A stretch of 64,000 nt of DNA, from NCBI GenBank assembly GCA_031472005.1, contig PZJY01000011.1, forward strand, positions 1,984,001 to 2,048,000, given 5' to 3'. The notes beneath the pieces were generated by a model. The model was not told the origin of the DNA. It saw only the letters and a list, made by a program, of their open reading frames with translations, and did not search any database. This document shows, piece after piece, positions 46,043 to 57,225 of the stretch. The translations under genes and the position numbers were made by a program. How positions within the stretch are numbered: the stretch's first letter is position 1; each line of letters starts with the position of its first letter. The DNA is from Tetracladium setigerum (taxonomy: Eukaryota > Ascomycota > Leotiomycetes > Helotiales).

Positions 46043-49006
46043 ATGGCGGAGGTATTCGCCGTGATTAGCATCGTCGCTAGCATCGTCCAGCTCGTCGATT
46101 TCAGCTCGAAAGTCTTGCGTCGTCTCGAAGAGCTTCAGACAAACCTCGGAGAGATTACTGTGTCGCTAAAGCATGTTCAAACAGAACTACCCGTGTTGCA
46201 AGTCACGCTTCAACAGACCAGAGCGGCGATAGACGCTGGCTCAGTTTGCGATGCAACGAAAACAGCTCTCCTCCCGGTCATCAAAGGCTGCACGGAACAG
46301 ATTGGATTGCTTGAGCCTATTCTAGTCAAGATGGTATCGACACCGACTGACTCCTGGCGGAAGAGAGGTACTAAAGCAATATCGAGCGTCCGCCAAGAGC
46401 CAAAAATCGAGAATATAATGAAGACTATTCGTTGTTATATCAGTACCCTTACGTTCTATTTTGCAGCTAGTTCATCAACATTACAGCCTTTAACAGGTAA
46501 TATGCCTCCGAAAAATTGAACAAAATCTCTGTTAACCTCTAGTCTTAGATGCAAAGCTCACAGAAATTCGGCAGTGGCTATCACCACCAGATCCATCCCT
46601 GAATTACCAAAAGGCGCTAAAGCGACGACAAGCTGGTACCGGCCTCTGGCTTCTCGAGAGCGACGCTTATTTCGCATGGAGAACAGATCCTGCATCATTT
46701 CTCTGGCTGCATGGGATTCCAGGTTGTGGAAAAACAATACTCAGCTCTACTGTATTGCACAATGTCCTCGAGTACTGTACCGACGACGTTGGAAAAGTAG
46801 TCGCCTACTTCTACTTCGACTTCAACGACATACAGAAGCAGTCCCCGGAAGCAATGGTCCGGTCGCTAATTTCTCAAATCTCTCAACAATGTCTTAGTAT
46901 ACCTACATGCCTGGAGACACTACACTCCTCCTGCGAGAATGGAACTAGACAACCGTCAGTAGACTCTCTTCTAGAGGTGCTGCACTCTATGTTGCAAGAG
47001 TTTCCACAATCATATATTCTTCTTGACGCTCTGGATGAGTGCACTCACCGAACGGAGCTGATGACTATCCTTGAGACTGTGGCTGAGTGGAAATTGGACG
47101 AACTGCATGTCCTACTCACAAGCCGAAGGGAACACGAAATCTTATGTTCACTAGAGAGCATCGTAACTACACAGAATGCCATCTGCCTTCAAAGTGAGGT
47201 GGTTGATCCGGATATCTCCATCTACATTCGCCAAAGACTATCCGATGACAAAGCCTTGAGTAAATGGCAGAAGGATTCCCAAACTAGGAATCAAATCGAG
47301 ACTACACTAATGAATGGTGCCCACGGGATGTATGTATATCTTGGATAAGTCTTTAAATCTGATGTTGATATTGAAACAGGTTTCGATGGGCTGTGTGTCA
47401 AATGGACACTTTGGGGAAATGTCGCAATCGATCAGCGTTGCGAAAATCACTCGAGACTCTACCTCCAACGCTTGACGAGACATACGATCGGATTCTTTGT
47501 AATATTGACAAGGACGACTCTATATATGCCGATCGAGTCCTGCGATGGCTTGCGTTTGCTGTTAGGCCACTTCTACTCGAAGAGATCGCTGAAGTAATTG
47601 CTATTGACGTTGAGCGCAACCCTGCGTTTGATCGTGAGGAAGTACTTGAAGATCCCTTGGAGGTGTTGAGTATTTGCTCTAGCCTTGTTACTATCACTAC
47701 GACTGAGAATGACTGGTCAACTGTACAAGTCGTTGCTTTAGCTCATTACTCTGTGAAGGAGTATCTTACTTCGGAACGTATTCTTCAAAGCAAGGCAGCG
47801 AAATACAGTATACAGAATACTACTTGCAATGACTTCATTGCAAGAGGCTGCATCGGCTATTTACTCCAGTTCCAAACGTTAGACTCTCTCTCTGCCGAAA
47901 AGGTCCAAGAGTCAAAACTTGCTTCGTATGCAGCAAAATTCTGGATCACGCATACAAAAGCGGCAGCACCAGAAACAGAAGCTTTAACTCGCCTCATTAT
48001 GGAGCTTTTCTCGACTACGAATGATGCCTATCGAAATTGGATTTCGATATCCGATCCAGATAATCCTAACGGGGTCCCAGCAAACTCTGATAAAGTAGCA
48101 GACATTCCGGCTCCACTATATTATGCATCATTGAGTAACTTAGTTAATATTGTGGCATTATTAGTCTCTGTCCACGGCGCCGATGTTAACGCGGAAGGAG
48201 GTCATTTTGGAACCGCCCTCCTGGCGGCGTCTAATTTCGGCTACGATAAGACTATCGAGCTCTTGCTCGCCCACGGCGCTAATGTTAACGCAGGAAGGAA
48301 ATTTTTTGAGCCCGCCCTCCAGGCGGCGTCTGGTCACGGCTATGATAAGACTGTTAAGCTCTTGCTTGCCCACGGCGCCAATGTTAATGAACGAGGAAAT
48401 TATCGTACCGCGCTTCAAGAAGCGACTTATGGCGGCCACGAGAAGACTATCGAGGTTCTACTTGCTTACGGCGCCGATATTCAAGCACGAGAAGGTAGTG
48501 ATAGGACTACGCTCCACGTGGCGTCTTTTCACGGCTACGAGAAGATCGTCGAGCTCCTACTCGCCCACGGCGCCGATGTTAACACGCAAGCAATTACTGG
48601 GACCGCGCTCCACGAGGCGTCCTCTGGCGGCCATGAGAAGACTGTGAAGCTCCTGCTCGCCCACGGCGCCGATGTCAACGCGCGAGGAGATGGTGTTGGG
48701 ACGGCCCTCCATGAGGCGTCTTTTTTCGGTCACGAGAAGATCGTTAAGCTCCTGCTCGCCCACGGCGCTGATGTTAACGCGCGACGACCTGATAATGTAA
48801 CTGCCCTCCATGAGGCGTCACAAACAGGCCACGAGAAGATTGTCGAGGTCCTACTAGCCCACGGCGCTGATATTGACGCGCGAGGAGGTCTTAAGGGGAC
48901 TGCGCTCGATGAAGCGTCTTCTGGCGGCTTCGAGAAGGTCGTCGAGCTCCTACTCGCCTCTGGCGCTACTACTGAGGCTCAAGGAGGAAGTGTAAACGTA
49001 ATCTAG
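46043..49006 (+). CDS. NLR-type protein: SesA-like N-domain, NACHT NTPase, ankyrin repeats
   Basis: Fungal STAND/NLR receptor of the type used in heterokaryon incompatibility and self/non-self recognition. Seen: three exons, 46043-46496, 46543-47329 and 47380-49006, 955 residues with precise phase at both joints. N-terminal domain MAEVFAVISIVASIVQLVDF, typical of NACHT-associated SesA-like domains. NACHT: FLWLHGIPGCGKTILSSTVL (Walker A), YILLDALDECTH (Walker B) and HVLLTSRREHEILCSLES. After the junction come FRWAVCQMDTL, LETLPPTLDETYDRILCNID and VALAHYSVKEYLTSERILQ, all usual after fungal NACHT domains. The C-terminal 280 residues are ankyrin repeats with very even sequence. Odd: the stop at 49004-49006 falls inside the last repeat. 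Activity looks possible, as the NTPase motifs are intact. The trigger is unknown. Confidence 0.87.
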
Positions 49007-49066
49007 ATAGCGTCCACTAATAGACAATACAAGACTGTCGAGCTCCTGCTCGCCTACGCCGCTTGA
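48168..49066 (+). repeat. Ankyrin-coding tandem repeat of about 99-102 bp
   Basis: About nine copies of a 33-34-codon unit, consensus T-ALHEAS-GH-EK-VELLLAHGADVNARG. DNA of neighbouring copies is also close, for instance CTCGCCCACGGCGC-GATGTTAACGCG recurring across units, which suggests recent duplication or exchange between copies. The last unit continues past the NLR stop codon to the TGA TAA at about 49063-49068. Confidence 0.85.
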
Positions 49067-49082
49067 TAATCTTAATATTTTC

Positions 49083-49834
49083 TCAACATCCTCCCCTCCA
49101 CCATTTACTTGGAACGAGTTTCCTCGCCACTTGTTTTATCAGGAAGCAGAAGTTTTGGAAGATAAGATCTTGTTTCCAAAAGAGTACTCCAATGGCAACT
49201 TTGATCCTCTGAAGGTCGGTAAAATCGAGCCTCTCAGAGTTTGGGAGCAAGAAGGTTTTCCATGCAGAAGTTTGTTGATGATTGGGATGCTGATGACCCA
49301 TCCGAGGAGGAATATTTCGACGACGACGAGGAAGATGAGGAAAATGATGATGATCAGGTTGAGGAAGACGAATGGGATACAGACAATGAAGAATTAAAAG
49401 TTGTCGTAGGAAGAACTCGGGACACAGAGCCGGATGTAACAGAGAGAGACCGCATTCTTGGCATGATGGGAGTGTCAAGTGAAATGATTGATGGCATCAA
49501 GAGAATGAACGAACGGACATCTAACAAGGGGAAAGAGTGAGGACGCGGTGATGAGAGCCGAGTGGGAGGCTTATATTGACAAGGAGAAGAGCAGAAGTAT
49601 GACATCTCATTTGCTGAGTATCGAGATGCTAACACTTCAATAGTTTTCAAAGAAGAGTGGCATCAAGCTGATCTGGCACCTCACCCCCAGACTCGAGACG
49701 TCGAAATGATGGAAATGTACAAAGCCGCCGTGAAGTGGAACCGACGGTTAATTGAGAATTCACAAACTTTCCTCGGCGCGCGCCTCCTGGACTTTGATGA
49801 AAACAACATCAGCCAATGCAAGAGACGTTCATAA
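49083..49834 (+). pseudogene. 5'-truncated, frameshifted gene remnant next to the NLR
   Basis: Seen in order: SSPPPFTWNEFPRHLFYQEA and VLEDKILFPKEYSNGNFDPL, without a start codon; a proper intron (GTCGGT to CATGCAG, about 49216-49269); KFVDDWDADDPSEEEYFDDD, an acidic run, WDTDNEELKVVVGRTRDTEP and RDRILGMMGVSSEMIDGIKR; a stop at 49538-49540 caused by a one-base shift in a GGGGAAA run; then, one frame over, KSEDAVMRAEWEAYIDKEKS, a second intron and FKEEWHQADLAPHPQTRDVE, MMEMYKAAVKWNRRLIENSQ, ending ISQCKRRS. The two surviving introns and the gene-like composition show that it was once a gene. Its 5' end is missing right where the NLR repeats end. Family not recognised; the first block recalls the C-terminal part of some fungal F-box proteins, without proof. 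Confidence 0.6.
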
Positions 49835-50337
49835 ATCTGTCGCAAAGATTGTTACTCCCTACTTCCATCCCTAGTTTTTCACGTCTGAGGTTGGCGAAAA
49901 GGACAAGGACTCGTTACTTTTCAACCAAGAGGAACGCGCCAAGACTTCCCTTCATTCACGCACTCATTACTCAAATAAAACCCAAGACAAGAAGTTCTGG
50001 AAGGAGATGGATGCTTGTGAGATGAAGGATCGTGATGGCCGAAAGAAAGGAAGGAAAGAGGGGCTGATAAGATAATTAGAAAAAGGAGTGTAGAATAATA
50101 TACCTACCTAACTTACCTACCTTGCCAAAAAAGACAAAAAGAAGTTAGCTTGAGAGAATTGGTTGCCTCTTTCTGCCCAGGACAGATTTTAATAAGATCT
50201 TCTTCTTTTTTTCTTCTTCACATACCGGTACAGATGTGACATCACTTCTGTGAATGAATAAGAGACACACACACAGCATCCGTGAGATTACATGAGATTA
50301 ATACACAGCTCTTTTTTCTCCGCACCTGACATACCCC

Positions 50338-50381
<44 letters not shown>

Positions 50382-53281
50382 AGAACAACTGCCTTTACCT
50401 TAATTGAAGAGAAATGAAACCCAACAATCTCCTTCCCACCCTCAAAACTCGTCACCCATAATAACTCGTCGGCCTCGAAAAAGCCGTCCGTCCTACTCCG
50501 GAAGTCAGCTTTTCAAGGCTGACGAGTTACTCTCTCAAAGCCCAAATCCAATCCAAACCTCCGCTCCCAATACCAACCCTCTCTAAGTAACCAACCTTAA
50601 TTAATAAAAAATTAACTCCAAAAGACTCAAAAGAGTCAGAATACCTACCCCAAAGGCAAACAAAAATTGACCGAAAAGAGGCATTTTTCTCATTCGTTCA
50701 AAATCCCACACACACATGCCCGTATACAGCTATTGCAGTAGTCAAAACCAGCCTAAGCCAAGCCAGCCCAACACGGGTTCTCAACTATGTCAAGTTGTCA
50801 ACCAACGCACACATGTGAAAAGAACTAACAAGAAAACTTTCATCCCCGCTTTTTTGGGAGGGTTTGTTTTTGCCACCACGAACACGTCGTCGATCGATCG
50901 ATTTTTTGATTGATTCAGGTACAAGATTATTTTCAGGTACCAGATTGACTACTGAGAGCACCGGTTGATTCAGGTACCGTACTGGTAAAGCTTAAGCAAG
51001 AAAGAGCTGAGGAAGTTTGATGAGGAGGGGTCAGGAAAGTTTGTAATTTCGTCCACATCACTACTCACTCACTACTGTATACATAGGTCACGTTACTCCT
51101 TGCCTCGTAATTTTGGGGCGTAGAGGTAGGGTGATGACGATGCAAACAAAGTTGCGAACCAAACCAATACCACCGGTACAGTACTGTGCACGACTTTTTG
51201 CAAGCACCACGCACGCACACTGACTGGCCGTGCGATGAAAAAATCTCGCTCCTTTTTTGGGGGGGATGTTGTGTGTGTTTTCAGCCTTGAATGAATCATG
51301 TTTTGAGAAGACCGCTCGCCACGCGCCCACACACACACACTGTCACGCATATGCAAGTAAGTTGTTTTGTCAACACATTTTTCTTTGGCTGGTGTGTGTG
51401 TGTGGGCTTTGCGCGGAAAAGAAAAATCAAGACCGAAAGGGAAAGAGAAGGAAAGGGAAGGGCCGTGTAAAGGCCGGATCGGATGGGATGGACGACTAGA
51501 TGGTTTTTTTCTGAAGCATACTACTGCTGCTGCTACTGCTGTAAGGTCAAGCAAGTGCTATTACTAAGTGAGGTATGAAGGGATGGATTGTTTGTCTAGA
51601 CTTTGGGGTGGGTGGGATTATTCTTGTTGGGTACTAACTGGATGGATAATGGATGATTAATATTGCAGAAGGAAGACTAGAATATTTCGCGGATGGAAAT
51701 ATCCGTGATGTGTAGGAGGGTGAGGGAGGGAGAGAGGAAGGGAGAGAGTAAGGTTGAAGTTGAGATGGGATGAACGACTGATGGAGAATTGAGCATGAAT
51801 TGTGGCAGGAAGAAAGAGGGGCTGAGATATAATACGTGGTTGGGTCTATTATTAACATCAATCATTGCGGAGTATCATTATCATTATTGTTATTATTGTG
51901 ACTCTCATGACTATTATTACTCTCTTATGTCTTTGGGAGGAGGTTGGTTAAGGTTGGTGGTTCGTATTCTCCCTGCTTCGTGTTTGTGGGGTTGAGAGAC
52001 TCGTGTGTTGGATGATGTCTGAGCTCTGAGCTGTGCTGCGCTGTCTGTTCCTGACCATTAGCTGATGATGACGATGTGATGTGATCGATGTGATGGGAGA
52101 TTGTTTCCTGCAGGAACAACAAACCAAACCAAACACACATCATCTCATCTGTTCGCCTTAGCTCTCTCTCATTCGTACCACCTGTCATGTTTCTGTTGTT
52201 GTTTGCAAACAACAACACGAAACGAAAGCCAAAAGAAAGGATGAACTGAACGAACGCCCCAAACATCTGGATGGATGGATTTACGTTGCATGAAAGTCCA
52301 CATATCGCTCATCTCCTGATTCTCCTCCTCCACCTTCAGTTCAGCCCTCTTCGGAGCTGGCGAAATCTCTCTCTCCTTCTCTCTCTGTCCCCACTCCACA
52401 GTCGTCGTCAACACAAAGTCAAAATGTTGGCCCTTCCTGATGAATCCTCGCCTCGCCTTCCAAGTTCCCAGCTTCCAGACTTTCCCATCGCTTCCCCTTC
52501 CGGCCATAACTCATGGCCTAAGTCGTCCTAAGTGCCCGCAAAAGTAGAGTATTCATGGATCTTGGTTGGGAGCGAGGGCGTTCAGGAGAAAAAGAATTGG
52601 GGACTTCCAAGTCTGCCCCTGGCTAAGATCCTCCCAGGCCGTTTCAGGATGCTTTCCGCTGCGAATCAGGCGCTGCAGGCGTGTGCCGAGGCGAGGGAGG
52701 CGCCTTCGGAAGTGCAGGGGAAACAGGGGATGGCGGTCGATTGGCGGCGTGGCGTTCAGATAGCGGACGCTGACAGCCTGCACAATCCAGGAACCGGCTG
52801 CAAGGGGAAGAAAAAAAGAAGGAGCTTGGCCGCTGGGAAAAGGTGGAATGGGTGGAATGTGTGGAGTGGAGTGGTCGAAAGGTGGAGGGGAGGGGAGGTC
52901 ACTTCAAAAGGACGAAACTCCCCCCATCAAACATCTCGTTTCTGTTCTTGTCCACCCTCACCCACTCTCCCTACTTGCAACCGTTCGTCGTCCGTTTCGT
53001 GCTGGATTCACTCTTTCTCTGATTTCACTGTCTCTGTTTATCTTCTTAACTCAGACAATTACATTCCTTCCAAAAAGAGAGAATTCCGACTGAGTCGTTG
53101 AATCGCCATACCATCTCGACCCATACCACGCACAATATACCCTCCTTTTTCAGACTCCCACAACTCGCTAGATCGATTTAGAGAAGTCAACAAACAAACG
53201 AACAAAAACAAAACAACATTCTTTTTTGCACACTCCTTGCAACCCAGAAACATCAACATCAACCAGCATCCGTCATTCAAA
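49835..53281. other. 3.4 kb gene-free, low-complexity stretch
   Basis: Between the remnant and the GH128 gene. Contains an AC dinucleotide run of about 33 bp followed by AT repeats (50339-50381), TGTGTG and CACACA patches near 51325-51400, purine-rich and CT-rich tracts and a long GH128 leader region. Frames at 51093-51567 and 52532-53101 have no domain features. No gene is supported. Confidence 0.5.
50339..50381. repeat. AC/AT dinucleotide microsatellite
   Basis: About 16-17 consecutive AC units followed directly by about five AT units. Confidence 0.85.
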
Positions 53282-54478
53282 ATGCGTTACTCCTCCGCCA
53301 TCTTGCTCGCTGCAGCAGCCAGCCAAGCCTTCGCCGGTACCCTCAGACACCGTGATATCAGACAGCGTGCTGTTCGCATCGATACTGTCGTTGTTACTCA
53401 AGAGGTCGTCGTCACCAAGTACGCCGATGGTGTCCTCAAGACTGCCGAGCCAGAGGCCGTTGGCACCCAAACCATCGAGGGTGCTCCCCAAGTCGAGACT
53501 ACCATTCAAGCTGTCTCTACTATCGAGGAGATTGCTACCTCTGCTCCAGCTCCAGCTCCAACTACCACCACCCAAGCACCTGCCGTTTTCCAAGAGGTTG
53601 CACCAGTCTCCTCGGCAGCTCCAGTGGTCGAATCTGTTGCTGCCGTTCCTGAGCCAATTACCACCACCATTCAAATTGAAGAGCCCGCCGCAGTAGTAGC
53701 ACCAACTACTCTCGTCCAAGTCGTCTCTTCCGCTGCCCCAGTCGTCACCAGCTCCGCCGCCCCAGTTGCTACCGCAGCCCCAGCAACCTCCTCCGGAGGT
53801 AAGCGAGGAATCGCCTACAACGAAGCCTCTTTCCTCCCAGCCTTCTCCAGCGCAAGCAGCGTCTCATGGTGCTACAACTGGGGAGGCAACACCGCCACCG
53901 TCCCATCCAACTTCGAATTCGTTCCTATGCTCTGGGGTCTCGGAGAGCACACCAACAACTGGAACACCTATGCCGATACCGCCATTGCATCCGGAAGCAC
54001 CCACCTCCTTGCCTTCAATGAGCCAGATCACGGAGAGCAAGCTAGCACTGGTCCTCAACCCGCTGCTGAGGGATACATGACCTACATGCAACCATATGCT
54101 GGCAAGGCCAAGCTCGGTGCCCCAGCTGTCACCAACGGAGGTGGAGAGATGGGTCTCACTTGGCTCGGAAACTTCATGACTGCCTGCTCTGCTTGCACCA
54201 TCGACTTTGTCCCCGTTCACTGGTACAATGGTGGTGATGTCGCTGCTTTCAAGACTCACATGCAACAGGCTTACGAGGTCGGTGGAAAGCGACCCATCTG
54301 GATCACAGAGTTCGAAGCTCCAGGCTCAACCTCGGAGCAAGTCGCTTTCCTTGCTGAGCTCCTCCCATGGTTGGATTCTCAAGATTGGATCGAGAGATAC
54401 TCTCTCTTCATGGCATCTGAGGGCCGCATGATCACCAATGGCGGTCTTTCTGAGATCGGCAAGGCTTTCATCGCATAA
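53282..54478 (+). CDS. Secreted GH128-type glycoside hydrolase (Asl1-like)
   Basis: Probable endo-beta-1,3-glucanase of the cell wall or culture fluid; the fungal founding member is Schizosaccharomyces pombe Asl1. Seen: no intron, 398 residues. Signal peptide MRYSSAILLAAAASQAFAG, then a region of about 150 residues of Val/Thr/Ala/Pro-rich linker (TSAPAPAPTTTTQAPAVFQE, SSAAPVVTSSAAPVATAAPA) likely O-mannosylated. The catalytic domain starts at KRGIAYNEASFLPAFSSASS, with WCYNWGGNT and FEFVPMLWG. THLLAFNEPDHGEQA carries the likely acid/base Glu, IDFVPVHWYNGGD follows, and PIWITEFEAPGS carries the likely nucleophile. The end is GGLSEIGKAFIA. Upstream is a long C/T-rich and CAACA-rich leader, typical of strong expression. 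GH128 is inferred from motif order; no GPI signal was seen. Confidence 0.9.
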   Translation: MRYSSAILLAAAASQAFAGTLRHRDIRQRAVRIDTVVVTQEVVVTKYADGVLKTAEPEAVGTQTIEGAPQVETTIQAVSTIEEIATSAPAPAPTTTTQAPAVFQEVAPVSSAAPVVESVAAVPEPITTTIQIEEPAAVVAPTTLVQVVSSAAPVVTSSAAPVATAAPATSSGGKRGIAYNEASFLPAFSSASSVSWCYNWGGNTATVPSNFEFVPMLWGLGEHTNNWNTYADTAIASGSTHLLAFNEPDHGEQASTGPQPAAEGYMTYMQPYAGKAKLGAPAVTNGGGEMGLTWLGNFMTACSACTIDFVPVHWYNGGDVAAFKTHMQQAYEVGGKRPIWITEFEAPGSTSEQVAFLAELLPWLDSQDWIERYSLFMASEGRMITNGGLSEIGKAFIA

Positions 54479-57225
54479 GTGCATGAGTCTCTCCCACACA
54501 TCAGACGGACGGACTGAATGAATGACGTTACGAACAAACACAACAACAGCACCCTTCTTCACTTCTTTGTAAATACAAAACAAACACATAAAAAGCCTAA
54601 CAAACAACAACAAAGCTTTTTACCAAAAGGGGACGAAAGGGATTGGGGATCACAAATAGACTTTATCTTTTTGATCATGGCGGTGGGATCATGGGAATCT
54701 TCGGTGTTTACATGGGCTGGCGAAAATGGATGGCAATCAAAAACATTACACCTTCATTCATACTTGCATACTTTTGCATGTAGATTGAATGGTCGGTTGG
54801 ATTTTAGAGTTGGATAGGGGAGTTTATTTTCCTGGTTGGAAAAGATTTGAGGAATTTTTCCATCGGATGTAGAAAGTGCCTCTTTCTTGTTGTACAAGAC
54901 CAAATGCCATCACATTCAAACACCTTACTCTTATTTCTTCGCTTAAAGTTCCTGCTGTCCTTGCCCTTGACTTGTGTGCTATGTGTGTGATGGTGAATGT
55001 TTCAAATGGTTTTATGGAGTAATGAGGATGACAATTCTTGTTGCTTTTCTTTTTTTAATTTCCTTTTCCAAGTAGTGGAAACGTGAAGGTGGAACAAATA
55101 TCTTGGTCCTTGCTTGGTTTCTGACGTCTGGGGTTCTCTGTGATCCTTAATCTCATAGCCCTGCTTTTTTACTTTATGCCTTCCAGAGAGTTCGACAGTA
55201 GGTCTACTTGAGTCGAGATTCGCTTACGTCTGGAGAACATGAGTCGGTCACTTTTTTTGCCAGCTGAAGACCATAAAACCACCTCGTCGCAATATTGAAC
55301 CAGACACCCATGCATGAGCTTGAAACCATTCGTCCCTACCGTGTGAAGCCAACTGTTATTACCCAAGAGGTTCGAGAGAAAGTCACGCTTTTCTTTCTCT
55401 CCCCTCCCTCACCAAGTGAAATCTCAACCTTCTCCGATCAAAACAATAATATGAGAAACTTAGCAAAACCAAACTATATACTCACAGCAAGTAGTAGTTC
55501 CATCATTTTCATTTCTATTTTTTCACGTCCCAATGATATTCCTTATATTCCTCTCATGTCTGTCCTCTCCCAAGACACAAACCAAACTTGGAAATTGGAA
55601 ATCAAAAGACTCATCACGTGCCACCACACTTCCCGGATTTCCTCGGTTCGCGCCAAGTCTCCCTTGACCCGAAGACAGCGGAGCTTTTCTTTAACCTTGG
55701 CTGGAACGTCATCTGCCTGTGGAAGGCGGCCACATGCTCGCTGCTGATAAAAGAGGACCAACAGCAGCCAGAAAGACGATGACAGAGAAATAGAGAGAGA
55801 GAGCAAGTGATCTAGTCTATCTCGTCGCATTTATTCTCATCTTCGATATAGTAGAGATTGGTTTCACATCATCTCAGACTTCAAAACTACCTACTTTCTG
55901 CTATCATCTTCAATTTCTGCCACATCTCGTTACTGTACACCAAATCCCTCCCCCCACCACTACATCCCGACGTCACTCTACTCGTGGCGGAATTTACGCT
56001 TTTCGGACCTCAAAAGAAGCACCGTTATCGTCAAACTTACCACCCCGGCGGAAACATCGAAAGAAACTTGCATGAGAAGGAAATTCCCTGTACCAATCTA
56101 TCTACCTACCTAGTCCTGTACAGTACAGTACAGTACCCGCCTTCCATCGATCCGTATCCCTCCTCCCACCTTTCAAACCCTTTTCATCAGCAAGAATCAG
56201 CAACACCACACCTTGCACCTGGCCACTTTTCCATCTTGGCCTGAACCAGTCAGTCGCCAAAACGTTTGTTGTGTGCCAACCAAACGCGTCACATCCTCTG
56301 GACCGAACAACCGATTTAGATATCTCCCATATTCAACCACCCTCTCACGGGGCTTGCCGCCTGGGGTGTGGAACTGGAACACGGCCATCTGACAACAGAT
56401 CAGCTTGAGCCATTATTTCACATGCCAGAAGCAGCAGTATTCAGGACTTGAGACACACGCTTCCTTTTCCGGGGATTTTCTTTTGGTGGTGGCGGCGGCT
56501 GCAGCATTATTTGCACTTTCAGCCCTTTCGTTGTGGTTAACGTTACGCTCAGAGTTCTGGATTTTTGTAGTTCTTGTTTGTTAAACATACAGCAGAACTT
56601 TTTGTCGTTTGCTTAGAATTGTCAGGATTTTCCAACGTTGCCAGGTTTCTAAACTACTTGAGGTATGTCTCGTTCATCTGCAGTTTCCACACTTTTTTTA
56701 CCCCCTTTGAGTTGAGCGTTTTTGCCTTCGGTGCTCCGGATGGATGGTCGTTGTATCTATCTGGGTACAAATCCCGAGCTAGCGCTTTGCCATGTGGATG
56801 CAGCACAGATGACATGGGCCTTCTGGCCGAAGTCAGAGTTTCTGTTTCGACCTGCCTCCCTGCTCTCCCTCCTCTGCCATGCAGAACATCACATCATGCG
56901 GGGCAGTCCCCACAATACAGTTGACGGCTATGCGACCTGATTCCACCCTTTCCCAGAAATATATATGTACCCACGGCATCCGGCTATCTCTTTCAGCCCA
57001 AGGTACAAAACAACCTCTGCTTCGCCTGCTTAGCTGCCTGTCTACTACTTCTACATTCCATCACCCACCCCCCTTTTCAAGCTGGTTGGTCTTCAAGTGG
57101 AATGCCTTCCTATTACTTCCAAGATTGTCATTACTTTTACCGCACAGCTCTCCGCGGCTTAAATATCTGCACTTCCATTTCTCCGCTTTATTATTGAAGG
57201 AAGGGTAGAAGACTGATCATTGAAC
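54479..57225. other. 2.7 kb gene-free stretch
   Basis: Between GH128 and CAT2, both on the plus strand. A GTACAGTACAGTACAGTACC tandem run lies at about 56114-56136 next to a CTACCTAC patch. Several frames of about 100-160 codons have no domain features and overlap on both strands. No gene was seen. Confidence 0.5.

Noticed and set aside
51093..51567. 150-codon minus-strand frame
   Set aside because: Consists of microsatellite and purine-rich sequence read as protein.
52532..53101. 189-codon plus-strand frame before GH128
   Set aside because: No domain, no homolog recalled, biased composition; it lies in the probable GH128 leader and promoter.
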